64,000 nt of DNA from Pectobacterium punjabense (GCF_012427845.1 NZ_CP038498.1:2790001-2854000), one strand, 5' to 3'; shown: positions 31,220 to 41,354, numbered from the stretch's first letter. The notes: generated by a model from the sequence alone, not told the origin. Translations and numbers: made by a program.

Positions 31220-31996
31220 TCAGGCGCTGCGGGTGATAATCCAGTTTCGGCCATCGACCACGTGCCGCTGAAACGCGACACCGAATACAGGAGACAACAC
31301 TTCCGGCAGCATGACATTCGCCGTTTCGCCCTGTGCCACCAAAACGCCTGCTGACAACAGCCAGACGCGATCCGCATGGTGGGCGCTGTGGTTGAGATCG
31401 TGTGCGCAAACCACGACGGCAATTCCCAAACGACAGAGTTCGCTCAGTAACGAGTCCAATGCCACCTGCTGCGCCACATCCAGACTGTTGGTCGGTTCAT
31501 CCAGCAGCAGCAAACGTGCGTGCGGGTTGATCGTCGGCCAAATCTGTAACAGCGCAGCCACCAGCCGAACGCGCTGCCATTCACCGCCCGATAGCTGCGT
31601 GAGCGGACGCGCCAGCTTGTCAGTTAGCATCAGACGTTCCGCCAGAGAGTGCACCACCTGTTCAACCGCGTATTCCTGCGCCAGCGGTGGTTGATGCCGT
31701 TGCCAATATTGAAATACCGGCATCAGCGCCAGCGGCGGTTGCTGCTGCGCCAGATAGGCGCGCCGCATGGCTAAATCCGCTGCCGTATACTGCGACAGCG
31801 GCGTACCAGCCAGCAACACGTCACCTTCTCCTGCCAGCAAACCCGCCGCTCTTGCCAACAACGTGCTCTTTCCGGCACCGTTCGGGCCGATGATGTGCAG
31901 CAGTTCACCGCGATGACATTCCGCAGTCGTTGGCGACAAACGCGGCAAGACGCTAGCCTGCCGCAACTGCAATACGGGTGATATCTGCTGGATCAA
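31220..31996 (-). CDS. btuD: Vitamin B12 ABC transporter ATP-binding protein
   Basis: ATPase of the BtuCD-F cobalamin importer. 258 residues: Walker [10 protein letters not shown] (near 38-46), signature LSGGEWQRVRLVAAL, Walker B LLLLDEPTNSLDVAQQ, H-loop VVCAHDLNHSAHHAD. Starts at the base after the btuE stop codon. Operon order btuC-btuE-btuD as in E. coli. The substrate-binding BtuF and the receptor BtuB are not in the window. Confidence 0.96.
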   Translation of the reverse strand: MIQQISPVLQLRQASVLPRLSPTTAECHRGELLHIIGPNGAGKSTLLARAAGLLAGEGDVLLAGTPLSQYTAADLAMRRAYLAQQQPPLALMPVFQYWQRHQPPLAQEYAVEQVVHSLAERLMLTDKLARPLTQLSGGEWQRVRLVAALLQIWPTINPHARLLLLDEPTNSLDVAQQVALDSLLSELCRLGIAVVVCAHDLNHSAHHADRVWLLSAGVLVAQGETANVMLPEVLSPVFGVAFQRHVVDGRNWIITRSA

Positions 31997-32548
31997 TTAT
32001 TTTGCCAATGCCGCTTCGATCGCGTTCACGATGGTGTCATGGTCAGGCGACATATCCGGCGCAAAACGCTCAATCACACGCCCTTCGCGATCCACCAGAA
32101 ACTTTTCGAAGTTCCACAGGATATCTTCTGGATTTTTGGGCTTACGGCCTTTATTCACCAAGCGGGCAAAAAAGTCACTTTTCCAGGTGCCGTTGGCTTC
32201 CGGCTGCTGACGAATCAACTGTTGGTATAGCGGGTGGCGGTTCTCACCGTTCACTTCAATTTTGCTGAACATCGGGAACTGAACGCCAAACGTTCCACGG
32301 CAGAATTCCTGAATCTCTGCTTCCGAACCCGGCTCTTGCCCCGCAAATTCATTGGAGGGGAATCCCAGCACGACTAAACCTTTGTCACGATAGGTTTCGT
32401 AGAGTTTTTCCAATGCGTCATATTGTTTAGTCAGGCCGCATTGAGAGGCGACGTTGACGACTAAAGCAACCTGCCCTTTAAACGCTTCGAACGTTGTCGC
32501 TTTCCCGTCGATAGTGGTCAGCGAAATAGCATAGATTTCAGTGCTCAT
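31997..32548 (-). CDS. btuE: Glutathione/thioredoxin-type peroxidase BtuE
   Basis: Thiol peroxidase of the glutathione peroxidase family; despite its name it is not needed for B12 uptake. 183 residues from the ATG at 32548 (MSTEIYAISLTTIDG), equal to E. coli BtuE; the frame from 32605 adds 19 unsupported residues. The catalytic cysteine (the Sec site of GPx) is in NVASQCGLTKQY, with FPSNEFAGQEPGS and WNFEKFLVDREG containing the partner Gln and Trp. Confidence 0.95.
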   Translation of the reverse strand: MSTEIYAISLTTIDGKATTFEAFKGQVALVVNVASQCGLTKQYDALEKLYETYRDKGLVVLGFPSNEFAGQEPGSEAEIQEFCRGTFGVQFPMFSKIEVNGENRHPLYQQLIRQQPEANGTWKSDFFARLVNKGRKPKNPEDILWNFEKFLVDREGRVIERFAPDMSPDHDTIVNAIEAALAK

Positions 32549-32614
32549 CGTTTTGCTCCCTTCAGTAATAAAACCGCGTTGATAAAACAAGCATGGGTAA
32601 CACAAGACGTATCG

Positions 32615-33652
32615 CTACAGTCGATTACGTAATAACAGCCAGATAAACCATGGCGACCCCAGCGTAGCGGTAACCACGCCTATCGGCAACTCGGCTGAAC
32701 GCAACGCAACGCGCGCGACCGTATCCGCCAGCAGCAGAACGCCACCACCGGCTAACGCACATCCGGTCAATAAATAACGCTGATCGGTCAGTCCACACAG
32801 TCGCAGCATATGCGGGATCACCAAGCCAATAAACGCAATGATACCAGCCAGCGCGACGCTCAACCCAACCTGTACGCCCATGACCAGCACAAGAATCGTC
32901 CGCCAGCGATAGACCGGAATGCCCAATTGGCGCGCCTGAATTTCACCCAGCGTCAACCCGTTCAGTACCGTTCCCTGACGACTTAACCACAAGAGCAGCG
33001 GCAATAGCGTCAACATCAGCCAGCCGTGCCGCCAGTCAATGCCGCTGAAGCCGCCCATCATCCAGTACATCAGCTGGCGTAAATCGAGACTGGTACTGAA
33101 ATAGACCGCCCAAGTCATCACCGCGCTACAGATAATCCCAAGCGCAATGCCGATGAGTAATAAACGGGTATTGGAAATATGACGGCGGGCAAAATGAAGT
33201 AACAGAAAGGTGATCAGCAGCGCACCAGCGATGGCGCTCAAACTTAACGCCCAGACAGGTAGCAGTCCCTGCCCCAGCAGCACCGTCAACACCAAAGCTA
33301 CACCAGCGCCGTTTGCAACCCCCAGCAGTCCCGGTTCAGCCAGCGGATTATCAAAGACGGCCTGCATGACAGTGCCTGACATCGCCAAACTGGCCCCCAC
33401 CAGCATGACAGCCAGCGTTCTGGGTAACCGCAGTTGCCAGACAAAGAGCTGCTGAGCGTCATCCAGCCAGGCTGTCGGCCAAATCCAACGTTCCCCGGCG
33501 CACAGGCTTACAACCAGCGTGAGTACGAGAAACGCCAACAGCAGTGCCAGACTCCGACGATCGCGTCTGCACTGCTGTTGTTTTAACTGGCTGTAATGGG
33601 GTAACGGCGTCGCGTGCTTTCGCGAGATATCACCCGGCGGTAATGGCTGCAT
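32615..33652 (-). CDS. btuC: Vitamin B12 ABC transporter permease
   Basis: FecCD-family permease of BtuCD. 345 residues, about 19 longer than E. coli at the N terminus; an internal start is possible but no better RBS was seen. Conserved pieces are [45 protein letters not shown]-like [20 protein letters not shown], the L-loop region [16 protein letters not shown], and [17 protein letters not shown]. It ends the E. coli-like block; ihfA, its E. coli neighbour, is absent here. Confidence 0.95.
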   Translation of the reverse strand: MQPLPPGDISRKHATPLPHYSQLKQQQCRRDRRSLALLLAFLVLTLVVSLCAGERWIWPTAWLDDAQQLFVWQLRLPRTLAVMLVGASLAMSGTVMQAVFDNPLAEPGLLGVANGAGVALVLTVLLGQGLLPVWALSLSAIAGALLITFLLLHFARRHISNTRLLLIGIALGIICSAVMTWAVYFSTSLDLRQLMYWMMGGFSGIDWRHGWLMLTLLPLLLWLSRQGTVLNGLTLGEIQARQLGIPVYRWRTILVLVMGVQVGLSVALAGIIAFIGLVIPHMLRLCGLTDQRYLLTGCALAGGGVLLLADTVARVALRSAELPIGVVTATLGSPWFIWLLLRNRL

Positions 33653-33810
33653 TGTTCACCGTAACAAGGAATCCAGCGCAATAAGAGAATGACCTGCCGA
33701 GGTTTAAGCGCTCGGGGCATCTCTAAACGTTGTCACGTATGTTAAACGATTTCGCTGACCTTACACGCTTTTTCCTTGCTACCGCTCCGCAGTCAAAATG
33801 GAGATGACCA

Positions 33811-34575
33811 TTACTTGGTACTGCATACCGCAATATAGTTGAGCTGGTTCCGATTGCGGCGGAAGGTATGAAACATGTTGAAGAACATGCTGCGGTTTTC
33901 TTTTTTCAGCGCATTTTTTACGATACGCGCCGCACCCGTTAAGCCTTCATCATAAATCAGCCCTTGTGGCGTCAGCAGCGTCATCGCGCCGTTATCATAG
34001 TTAACCTTGCTAAAACCACATTCTTGAAACAGCGTAACCCAGCGTTCACGCAGCATCGGCTGTGCATGTACGTTAATCGCTTTATGCATCTGTTCCACTG
34101 CCTGCAATGCCCCGGTATCTTTCTCGGAAAGCAGCATGATATCGTGGGTAATCAGACGACCGCCCGGTTTTAGCACACGATAATATTCGGCAATAATGCG
34201 GCTTTTAGCCTTGTCAGCATACATCGTCAACATGGCTTCATTAATCACGACGTCAAAGTGGTTATCGGGAAACGGCAGTTCCAGCGCATTCGCCTGCATA
34301 ATCGTGACCTGCGAGGCCAGACCGTTCGCTACAACATTTTCCTGCGCCTTTTCTAGCGCGGCTTTATCCATATCCGCACCGATGACCTGACAGCCAAAAC
34401 GACGCGCGATTTCCATCGCCGTGGTGCCCATATTGCAAGCCACTTCCAGCACCACGCTGTCCTGCCGGAATCCCGCCTGACTGAGTAGCCACTCGGTTGC
34501 CTTTCTGCCGCCGGGGCGCAGACGTTTTTTCCCCAATCGAGCTAAGAATTTATGTCCTGCTTCATGATCGCTCAT
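33811..34575 (-). CDS. SAM-dependent methyltransferase (class I)
   Basis: 254-residue Rossmann-fold methyltransferase of unknown substrate. Motif I is the variant LEVACNMGTTAMEIARRFG (near 43-60, lacking the usual GxGxG), the acidic end of strand 2 is VIGADMDKAALEKA, the motif II/III region is VTIMQANALELPFPDNHFDVVINEAMLTM, and the post-II motif is EYYRVLKPGGRLITHD. The C-terminal part (ALKKENRSMFFNMFHTF) is basic and specific to this type. It lies 38 nt downstream of a cupin gene with which it probably forms an operon, divergent from a Crp/Fnr regulator. Confidence 0.88.
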   Translation of the reverse strand: MSDHEAGHKFLARLGKKRLRPGGRKATEWLLSQAGFRQDSVVLEVACNMGTTAMEIARRFGCQVIGADMDKAALEKAQENVVANGLASQVTIMQANALELPFPDNHFDVVINEAMLTMYADKAKSRIIAEYYRVLKPGGRLITHDIMLLSEKDTGALQAVEQMHKAINVHAQPMLRERWVTLFQECGFSKVNYDNGAMTLLTPQGLIYDEGLTGAARIVKNALKKENRSMFFNMFHTFRRNRNQLNYIAVCSTK

Positions 34576-34613
34576 ACTGTCACTCCTTAATTCTGTGTTA
34601 TCGCGTTCGCTAT

Positions 34614-34955
34614 TTACTGCGTTTTCAGCGTCTTCAACATGGTCAGTAACATACGTGACGACTGCTGCGCATCAACGGCATGAGGGATATTCGCAGGCAT
34701 ACGTACCAGCGTGCCGGGCTGTGCGATAACAGGTTCCCCCCCGATCGTCAGCAATAATTCACCGTCAAGTACCATAACCAGTGCATCATAAGGCGCACTG
34801 TGTTCGCTCAACCCCTGCCCCTGATCGAAGGCAAACAGCGTAACGTTGCCGCCGTCGGTACGGGCCAACACGCGGCTGGCAATACCGTGTTCGGTTGGGG
34901 TAATTAATTCATGGAGAACCAGCGCCTGTGCCGCCGGAAGGGTATTGTCTTTCAT
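34614..34955 (-). CDS. Small single-domain cupin protein
   Basis: 113-residue cupin. The first cupin motif is degenerate (GLSEHSAPYDALVMVLDGELLLTIGG: one His and no full GX5HXH) and the second is PGTLVRMPANIPHAVDA with one His. The metal site may therefore be reduced. No substrate can be assigned. First gene of a probable two-gene operon with the methyltransferase; the start at 34955 faces the Crp/Fnr gene across 116 bp. Confidence 0.85.
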   Translation of the reverse strand: MKDNTLPAAQALVLHELITPTEHGIASRVLARTDGGNVTLFAFDQGQGLSEHSAPYDALVMVLDGELLLTIGGEPVIAQPGTLVRMPANIPHAVDAQQSSRMLLTMLKTLKTQ

Positions 34956-34997
34956 GGAAACGCTCCGCTATTTTCGATTCAGCGTGCCGTGATTTTG

Positions 34998-35016
34998 CTT
35001 GCTGAATTCATGCAAG
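34998..35016. promoter_or_regulatory. Inverted repeat between cupin and Crp/Fnr genes, candidate operator
   Basis: CTTGC and GCAAG arms flank a 9-bp spacer (TGAATTCAT) in the 116-bp divergent gap, midway between the two start codons. It has the size of a Crp/Fnr dimer site but not the FNR (TTGAT) or CRP (TGTGA) half-site sequence. Assignment is inference. Confidence 0.4.
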
Positions 35017-35071
35017 TGATTATTATTTTCATTTACTAGCTTAATGGTAATACCCGCCTCTGGGAGGGCAA

Positions 35072-35788
35072 ATGACATTTGTCAAAAAGGCGCTATCGCC
35101 CGATGAATACGGTGAGGTGCTGTTTCAGCATGACTGGATGCGCGGTGAACCCAGCGACGTGGTGTGCGAACTATTGGCAAAAAGCGAGCGTCTGTTTTTC
35201 CGGCAGGATGACGTTCTGTTTCGCGAAGGCGACAAAATGCAGCACTGTTTGCTGGTTGAAGCAGGAAAATTGCAGGCTTTTCGCCATACCTATGGCGGGG
35301 ATGAAAAGATTTTCGGGCAGTTTGAACGCGGTGAGTTTGTCGCTATTGCTGCCGTCTTTATGGATCACGGCCGCTTCCCGATGAACATTCGTGCGCTGAG
35401 CGATGGCCACACGCTGATGATTCCACGGCAGGATATTCATCAGTTTTGTCTGCAACGCCCTGAACTAGCGCTGCGTTTGCTGAATTATTTGGGCAAAAAG
35501 CTTTACTCAACGATCAACCAAATCGACTGGCTGACCTCCAGCTCCGCGCCACAGCGTCTGGCAGATTACCTGCTGCGGCAGCATCACATTCAACAAACTC
35601 AGCATCTGATATTACCCGTGAGCCGTGGGCAACTCGCTACGTCATTGGGGATGCGCGGTGAAACATTGAGTCGATTGATGTCCGACTGGAAGCGGCAAGG
35701 CCACATCACCTATCGAGGCCATCAGGTGGAATTGTGCGATCTGAATTATCTGAAAGAGCTGGCTGCCGAGGCCAGACGGACATTCTGA
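35072..35788 (+). CDS. Crp/Fnr-family transcriptional regulator
   Basis: 238 residues: N-terminal cNMP-binding-like beta barrel (about 25-145; DDVLFREGDKMQHCLLVEAGKLQAFRH, GEFVAIAAVF), a dimer helix (LALRLLNYLGKKLYSTINQIDWL) and a C-terminal winged helix (about 165-225; SRGQLATSLGMRGETLSRLMSDWKRQGHI). It lacks the N-terminal cysteine cluster of FNR, so it is not a 4Fe-4S oxygen sensor of that kind; the architecture is nearer to the Dnr/heme- or ligand-sensing groups. Diverges from the cupin-methyltransferase pair, its probable target. Confidence 0.9.
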   Translation: MTFVKKALSPDEYGEVLFQHDWMRGEPSDVVCELLAKSERLFFRQDDVLFREGDKMQHCLLVEAGKLQAFRHTYGGDEKIFGQFERGEFVAIAAVFMDHGRFPMNIRALSDGHTLMIPRQDIHQFCLQRPELALRLLNYLGKKLYSTINQIDWLTSSSAPQRLADYLLRQHHIQQTQHLILPVSRGQLATSLGMRGETLSRLMSDWKRQGHITYRGHQVELCDLNYLKELAAEARRTF

Positions 35789-35919
35789 CGGGGATAACCG
35801 GTGGTGCTAAGGCTTTGTAAGAGGAAGCATAGCGGTGCTATAGAACAATTTTGGATATGTATTTTGACAATTGTCATTCCCGCCCCATCGGATTATCGAC
35901 TACGCTTAGCTTACATTGA

Positions 35920-35934
35920 TGAGAATAACTCTCA
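35920..35934 (+). promoter_or_regulatory. Fur box upstream of the 35975 small ORF
   Basis: TGAGAATAACTCTCA is a 7-1-7 inverted repeat with six of seven matched arm positions, flanked by ATTGA and TTAAC. It ends 40 nt upstream of the ATG at 35975. Apart from this, the 35789-35974 gap has nothing recognisable. Confidence 0.78.
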
Positions 35935-35974
35935 TTAACATATTTGTCTTTATAAGACGCCGTGAGGTAACGCT

Positions 35975-36211
35975 ATGCTAGGCTTTTTCCGACGAACACT
36001 GTCACATCATGGAATATTGTCACGCAATAACAGCCAAAAGCTGCCGCATCCGCAGACGGTCTCGCCGACAGAAACCGCTGCGCATGCTCGCTGTAGCGAA
36101 AGCGAATATTGTTTCTTTAACCACACGGCCATGTTGCCTTTCGATCAACTTGACGAATGCTGCTGCGGCAACGATCGGCAAGAGAAAACGTCATCCTCAT
36201 ACCATTCATGA
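35975..36211 (+). CDS. Small cysteine-rich protein under a Fur box, unknown
   Basis: 78-residue ORF with RBS GTGAGGT 8 nt before the ATG. It starts MLGFFRRTLSHHGIL (short amphipathic, basic), is then polar, and carries five cysteines at 40, 46 and 62-64 (DECCCGND). No signal peptide or known domain is recognised; it does not resemble HemP, FeoC or bacterioferritin-associated ferredoxin. It ends 22 nt from the convergent cobB stop. The Fur box plus RBS support a real iron-regulated gene; a Fur-regulated sRNA over the same DNA is the alternative. Confidence 0.55.
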   Translation: MLGFFRRTLSHHGILSRNNSQKLPHPQTVSPTETAAHARCSESEYCFFNHTAMLPFDQLDECCCGNDRQEKTSSSYHS

Positions 36212-36233
36212 CGTTTTCACGTTTTGCTGACGG

Positions 36234-37064
36234 TTAAAACTTGATGCTTTGACCACGCGTCAGCCAGGCACCGACGAATTCGGGCACTACGGTGCTCGCG
36301 GGGCCGTAAATTTTTTCATCAAACTGGCTTTCTACCTGACTAGGCTCCAGATTCAACTCCAGCGTATAGGCACCGTGCGAATGGGCCTCATGGACAAAAC
36401 CCGCGGCGGGATAGACGTGCCCCGACGTACCAATCGCAATAAAATAGTCTGCCTGCGCCAGCGCCTGGTAAATTTTGTCCATGTACAGCGGCATTTCACC
36501 AAACCACACCACATGTGGACGTAACAGGGCAGGAAATTGACAGCAGTGGCAGCGTTCGCCGACGGCGAGATCGTCCGTCCACTCAAAAATCTGTCCACTT
36601 TGGCTACAGCGTATTTTCAGTAGTTCACCGTGCATATGGATGACGCGCTGGCTACCAGCACGCTCATGCAGGTTATCGATGTTCTGTGTGATCAGTTGGA
36701 AATTGTCTTCCAACATCGCTTCCAGATTCGCCAACGCCAGATGCGCGGCATTCGGCACAATTTCCGGCTGCTGTAGCTGACGACGACGGGCGTTATAAAA
36801 CGCCTGCACCAGTTCGGGATTACGCTGAAAACCTTCAGGCGTCGCAACATCCTCAACGCGGTGTTCTTCCCACAGACCATCAGCTGCGCGAAAGGTACGA
36901 ATGCCAGATTCTGCCGAAATGCCTGCGCCCGTCAGTACCACAACGCGCGGCTTTTTTACTTCGCTTGCTGCCAGATAATCACGATGGAAAATACGCGCCC
37001 GAAGACGCTGTTGCCGCATACGCTTTCCCTTGTGAAAACGCCCTAATCGTTGACGCGTATACAT
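36234..37064 (-). CDS. cobB: NAD-dependent protein deacylase CobB (sirtuin)
   Basis: Removes acetyl and succinyl groups from lysines, using NAD; reactivates acetyl-CoA synthetase. 276 residues with the long basic N-terminal extension ([23 protein letters not shown]) seen in enteric CobB. Motifs are [27 protein letters not shown] (Tyr and Arg of the acyl pocket), [25 protein letters not shown], a zinc site formed by RCSQSG and ERCHCCQ, and [13 protein letters not shown]. Follows nagK by 11 nt, as in E. coli. Confidence 0.96.
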   Translation of the reverse strand: MYTRQRLGRFHKGKRMRQQRLRARIFHRDYLAASEVKKPRVVVLTGAGISAESGIRTFRAADGLWEEHRVEDVATPEGFQRNPELVQAFYNARRRQLQQPEIVPNAAHLALANLEAMLEDNFQLITQNIDNLHERAGSQRVIHMHGELLKIRCSQSGQIFEWTDDLAVGERCHCCQFPALLRPHVVWFGEMPLYMDKIYQALAQADYFIAIGTSGHVYPAAGFVHEAHSHGAYTLELNLEPSQVESQFDEKIYGPASTVVPEFVGAWLTRGQSIKF

Positions 37065-37075
37065 ACTTACTCCAG

Positions 37076-37987
37076 CTAGTTATCCATTAAGTGTAGCAAT
37101 GCCGCGCCACGTACGCCGCCCGCATCGCCATGACGCGCTTTCTCTATACGTGGCAGTTTCGCAATCGGTAAAAGTCGCGCCGGAAGACGCATCGGCAAAA
37201 TTTGATAAATTTCGTCAAAATTCGACAAACCACCGCCCAATACCAACAAATGCGGATCGAACAGAGTCAGGAGATTGCCCAGGCAGGCCGCCAGCAAATC
37301 CATAAAACGGTCGACAAACTCCAGCGCTTTTTCTTCTCCGCCACGATAGTGTCGGATGATAGTGACAGCGGGTAGAGGTTCACCATAAAGATGTTCATAT
37401 AGCCATTCAAAACCGCGACCGGAAATATAGTTCTCGATACAGCCTGATTGCCCACAGCCGCATTTCACGCGGGGAATATCTACGCCGATGATATCCAACG
37501 CATCGGACGGCAGGCGGAGATGACCGAATTCACCCGCAATACCGTTGCGCCCGTCTACCGGACGCCCGTTAATCACCAGACCACCGCCCAATCCCGTACC
37601 TAAAATCACCCCTAATACGACGGGATAGGAACGGAATTCTGCGTCCCAGGCTTCAGACAGCACAAAACAGTTGGCGTCGTTGCTAACGCGAACGTCGCGC
37701 TGCAAGCGCTGTGACAAGTCAATACGTAGCGGTTTTCCCATCGTCGCAGGCAGGTTGGCGGTGAATAACGCCCCGCTCTCATTCTGGATACCCGGTACGC
37801 CGATACCCACGCTCCCCTGCATGCCAACCTGTGCATCGGCTTCATGCACTAGATCGACCAGCGTAGTGAGCAGTTCATCGTAATGCGTGCGCGGGGTCGG
37901 TACCCGCTTTTGCCACACCTTATTCAACGTCGCGTCGAACACGCCCAGCTCAATTTTCGTGCCGCCCATGTCAAAACCGTAGTACAT
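37076..37987 (-). CDS. nagK: N-acetyl-D-glucosamine kinase (ROK family)
   Basis: Phosphorylates GlcNAc recovered from peptidoglycan turnover (NagZ product), returning it to amino sugar metabolism. 303 residues. ATP motif [14 protein letters not shown] at the N terminus, [14 protein letters not shown] with the catalytic Asp, [19 protein letters not shown], and the ROK zinc motif [21 protein letters not shown] split by one His upstream (GEFGHLRLP). Sits between lolE and cobB; nagZ is in the same window at 53335. Confidence 0.96.
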   Translation of the reverse strand: MYYGFDMGGTKIELGVFDATLNKVWQKRVPTPRTHYDELLTTLVDLVHEADAQVGMQGSVGIGVPGIQNESGALFTANLPATMGKPLRIDLSQRLQRDVRVSNDANCFVLSEAWDAEFRSYPVVLGVILGTGLGGGLVINGRPVDGRNGIAGEFGHLRLPSDALDIIGVDIPRVKCGCGQSGCIENYISGRGFEWLYEHLYGEPLPAVTIIRHYRGGEEKALEFVDRFMDLLAACLGNLLTLFDPHLLVLGGGLSNFDEIYQILPMRLPARLLPIAKLPRIEKARHGDAGGVRGAALLHLMDN

Positions 37988-38071
37988 GACTGCTCCTTAG
38001 GGTGTGAACACCTTGCCACACGATAGGGAATATCCCCGTCATCTCTCAAACCGCATGTGCGTTGGCTTGTC

Positions 38072-39319
38072 TTACTGTCCGCTCAACACGCGGGCTGGGT
38101 CAATACGGCTGGCGCGTCGCGCCGGATACCAACTGGCAATCAAGCTCAGCACCAGCGATGTACCCAACACGATAAACACATCCATCAGATGTAATTCCGA
38201 CGGCAGGAAATCAATAAAATAGATGTCGCCGGACAGCAGCTTATGGCCGATGAGTGCTTCAATACCGCGAATAATCGGCGTCAATTGCAAGGTGGCGATC
38301 ACGCCGACCACAGCCCCTATCACACTGCCCAACAGCCCGGCCAATAGCCCGTACCAAATAAAGATAGCCCGAATCAGCCCATCGGGTGCACCCAGCGTAC
38401 GCAGAACCGCGATATCGCTGCTTTTATCTTTCACCGCCATCACCAGCGTTGAAACAATATTAAAACAGGCCACGCCGATCACCAGGATCATCGCCAGATA
38501 CATGATGGTTCTCACCATCTGAATATCCCGATACATATAACCATAGGTGCCAATCCAACTGCGAATATGGACATAGAGATTCGAGGCTTTGCCTGCCTCG
38601 CGCACCAGTTTATTGGCAGAGAACACGTCGTTGGCCTTGATGGCGATCCCCGTCACGCTCTGCCCCATATCCAGATACTGCTGGGCATCCGCAAGCGGAA
38701 TCAGCGCTAAGCCGTGATCGAGCTGGCCGCTCAGTTGCAGAATACCGCTGACGTGCAGCCGGATGCGTTTAGGCTGCATCAGCTTCATTTCCGGGTCACT
38801 GTTCGGGATCATCACCGTGACCCAGTCCCCTTCAACAACGTTCAGCGTTTTCGCCACGCCTTGGCCGATAATGACCTGCTCTTCACCTGGGCGAAACCGC
38901 TGCCAGGCATCATTGAGAACATAGTTGGGCAACGCGCTGAGGCGTGTTTCTTGCTGCGGATCAACGCCTTTTACCTGAATAGCCTGAAGTTTAGCGCCAT
39001 TCTCCAGCAGCCCGGTGAAATTGATATAAGGCGCAGCGGCGGCAACGCCGGGCACCTGTTCGATGGTAGGCAGGATGTCCTGCCAATCATCAAAAGGCTG
39101 ATTAACGGGCTCGATCTCGCCATGTGGCACCACCGCAAGAATGCGATTATTCAGTTCACGCTCAAACCCATTCATCGCACTTAGGCCGAGAATCAACACC
39201 GCTACGCCGAGGGCGATACCCAGCGTTGAAATCACAGAGATCAGCGAAACCATGCCGCCACGCCGACGGCCACGGCTAAATCGCAGACCAATCAGCAACG
39301 AGAGCGGAGGAAAGGTCAT
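38072..39319 (-). CDS. lolE: Lipoprotein-releasing ABC transporter permease LolE
   Basis: Membrane subunit of LolCDE, which extracts outer-membrane lipoproteins from the inner membrane and passes them to LolA. 415 residues: a first transmembrane helix ([29 protein letters not shown]), a large periplasmic MacB-like domain (about 50-270), and three C-terminal helices with the FtsX domain ([62 protein letters not shown]). The start overlaps the lolD stop by 4 nt. Confidence 0.96.
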   Translation of the reverse strand: MTFPPLSLLIGLRFSRGRRRGGMVSLISVISTLGIALGVAVLILGLSAMNGFERELNNRILAVVPHGEIEPVNQPFDDWQDILPTIEQVPGVAAAAPYINFTGLLENGAKLQAIQVKGVDPQQETRLSALPNYVLNDAWQRFRPGEEQVIIGQGVAKTLNVVEGDWVTVMIPNSDPEMKLMQPKRIRLHVSGILQLSGQLDHGLALIPLADAQQYLDMGQSVTGIAIKANDVFSANKLVREAGKASNLYVHIRSWIGTYGYMYRDIQMVRTIMYLAMILVIGVACFNIVSTLVMAVKDKSSDIAVLRTLGAPDGLIRAIFIWYGLLAGLLGSVIGAVVGVIATLQLTPIIRGIEALIGHKLLSGDIYFIDFLPSELHLMDVFIVLGTSLVLSLIASWYPARRASRIDPARVLSGQ

Positions 39320-40023
39320 TGACGCGCTCCCATCAGAGTCAATTCCTGCTGCAATTGACCGTCGCGCATTTCCAGTTGGCGGTTCAGTCGACCAGCCAGT
39401 TGCAGGTCATGTGTCACCACCAGAAAGGCGGTGCCTTGACGAACGTTCAGTTCTCCCAGTAGTTCGAAAATGGTGTCAGCCGTACGTTGATCGAGATTAC
39501 CGGTCGGTTCATCTGCCAGCACCAGCGATGGGCTGTTGACCAACGCTCTGGCAATAGCGACACGCTGTCGCTCACCGCCGGACAGTTCCGACGAACGGTG
39601 GTGGCTACGCGATTCCAGCCCAACAGCGGCCAGCATTTCGCGTGCTTTATCCTGCGCCTGTGACGTGGGTACTTTGCCAATCAGCAGCGGCATCGCCACA
39701 TTTTCCAGCGCGGTAAAATCTGGCAGCAGGTGGTGAAATTGATAAATAAAACCCAGTTCGCGATTACGCAAGTCTGCTTTTGCCGCCGCTGAAAGCGTGC
39801 TCAGCGGTTGACCTTTAAAGATAACCTCGCCCGACGTCGGCGTATCTAATCCGCCCAGCACATGCAGCAGCGTACTTTTGCCCGAGCCAGAACTCCCGAC
39901 TATCGCCATCATCTCGCCGCTGCCCATCTCAAAAGAGACATCGCGCAGCACGTCGGTAGAGAGCTTGCCGTCCTGATAACGCTTGGACAGGTTAGTACAC
40001 TGCAATAATGATAAATCACTCAT
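39316..40023 (-). CDS. lolD: Lipoprotein-releasing ABC transporter ATPase LolD
   Basis: ATPase of LolCDE. 235 residues from the ATG at 40023 ([19 protein letters not shown]); the frame from 40092 lies within lolC and is rejected. Walker [14 protein letters not shown], signature [17 protein letters not shown], Walker [17 protein letters not shown]-loop [11 protein letters not shown]. The start overlaps the lolC end by 8 nt. Confidence 0.96.
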   Translation of the reverse strand: MSDLSLLQCTNLSKRYQDGKLSTDVLRDVSFEMGSGEMMAIVGSSGSGKSTLLHVLGGLDTPTSGEVIFKGQPLSTLSAAAKADLRNRELGFIYQFHHLLPDFTALENVAMPLLIGKVPTSQAQDKAREMLAAVGLESRSHHRSSELSGGERQRVAIARALVNSPSLVLADEPTGNLDQRTADTIFELLGELNVRQGTAFLVVTHDLQLAGRLNRQLEMRDGQLQQELTLMGARQ

Positions 40024-41218
40024 AACGTAAAGCCTCAGCGGGTTGAACGGTGGCAGCACGCCATGATGGGTAAAGTGTCGATAAGAGGGCAATCACCATC
40101 GCGGAAATGGCAATCGTCACCACCTGCATGGGATCAATATCCACTGGCAACGCGGCGCCATCCAGCAATACGCCCAGCACGGGCATCAGCGTATTCAGTT
40201 GGCTGGCCAGTAGCGCTCCCAGCAATGCCCCTAACAGCGCACCAACAATACCCGCGCTGCCTCCCTGCACCATAAATACCGCCATCACCTGACGTTGAGT
40301 CAGCCCCTGCGTTTGCAGAATGGCGACTTCACCCTGTTTTTCCATCACCAGCAAACCCAGTGAGGTAATAATATTGAACGCGGCAACCGCTACGATCAGG
40401 CTGAGTAACAGCCCCATCATGTTTTTCTCCATGCGCACCGCCTGAAACAGCTCACCTTTACGCTCGCGCCAGTCTTTCCAGACCATGCCTTCCGGCAGCG
40501 TTTGCGTACTCAGCGAATCGACCGACAGCGGCTTTTCCAGCCACAAACGCCAGCCGGTAATCTGGTTCGCCGGATAACGCATCAGCCGCGAGGCATCCTG
40601 TTGGTTTACCAACAGTTGGTAGCTATCCACTTCGCTGTTGGCAGCAAAGGTTCCGGCAACGGTGAAAATACGCTGGCTGGGAATACGCCCCATCGGCGTC
40701 AGTTGGCTGGCGCTGGTTACCATCATGCGCACCTGATCGCCCGTTTTCACGCCCAGTTGCTCGGCCAGTTTCTCACCCAAGATGGCTTGATATTGACCCG
40801 GCTGAAGCTGCTGCTGTTTGACGTTGACCAAATAGCGCGATAGCGGTTCTTTCTCGTCAGGATCAATCCCTAACATCACGCCGACCGCGACGCTGCGGGC
40901 GCTTTGCAGCACCACATCGCCTGTCGTCAGCGGCGCGACACGCGTCACGCCTTCCAGCGAGTCTAAAGAGGAAGCAGGCATCAACGCGGGGTTCAGCGAA
41001 CCTTGTGGCGTAGAGATCACCGCTTGGGGCATCACGCCGAGAATATTGCCTTCCAGCTCGCGCTCGAAGCCATTCATGACGGAAAGCACGGTGACCAGCG
41101 CCATTACGCCAAGCGTGATGCCAATAGCAGATAACCAGGAGACAAACCGCCCGAAGCGGTCTGATGCACGCCCGCGCATGTAGCGTAGGCCAATAAATAA
41201 AGCGACAGGTTGATACAT
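40016..41218 (-). CDS. lolC: Lipoprotein-releasing ABC transporter permease LolC
   Basis: Partner permease of LolE and the subunit that recruits LolA. 400 residues with the same layout: first helix [37 protein letters not shown], periplasmic domain to about 260, then three C-terminal helices ([68 protein letters not shown]). First gene of the operon, divergent from mfd across about 136 bp. Confidence 0.96.
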   Translation of the reverse strand: MYQPVALFIGLRYMRGRASDRFGRFVSWLSAIGITLGVMALVTVLSVMNGFERELEGNILGVMPQAVISTPQGSLNPALMPASSLDSLEGVTRVAPLTTGDVVLQSARSVAVGVMLGIDPDEKEPLSRYLVNVKQQQLQPGQYQAILGEKLAEQLGVKTGDQVRMMVTSASQLTPMGRIPSQRIFTVAGTFAANSEVDSYQLLVNQQDASRLMRYPANQITGWRLWLEKPLSVDSLSTQTLPEGMVWKDWRERKGELFQAVRMEKNMMGLLLSLIVAVAAFNIITSLGLLVMEKQGEVAILQTQGLTQRQVMAVFMVQGGSAGIVGALLGALLGALLASQLNTLMPVLGVLLDGAALPVDIDPMQVVTIAISAMVIALLSTLYPSWRAATVQPAEALRYE

Positions 41219-41354
41219 GAAATCCGTCTGGATAAGGTTGCCAAAGCAAAGTGATCAAGGATAATAAAGGGTAGTACTGCTTTATGGAACCCTAACACCC
41301 TCACTCTACGGCTTTTTCTTGGTCGGATGCAGGGAGGCGAGACCCGATAATCAG

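Noticed and set aside
33653..33810. Cobalamin riboswitch in front of btuC
   Set aside because: No B12-box-like sequence or suitable structure was seen in the 158-bp upstream region.
35072..35788. FNR orthologue
   Set aside because: No N-terminal cysteine cluster, and the helix-turn-helix recognition segment differs from FNR; it is a distinct Crp/Fnr family member.
35920..36000. RyhB-type sRNA downstream of the Fur box
   Set aside because: The conserved RyhB core and a GC-rich terminator stem were not found after the box; an unrelated sRNA is not excluded.
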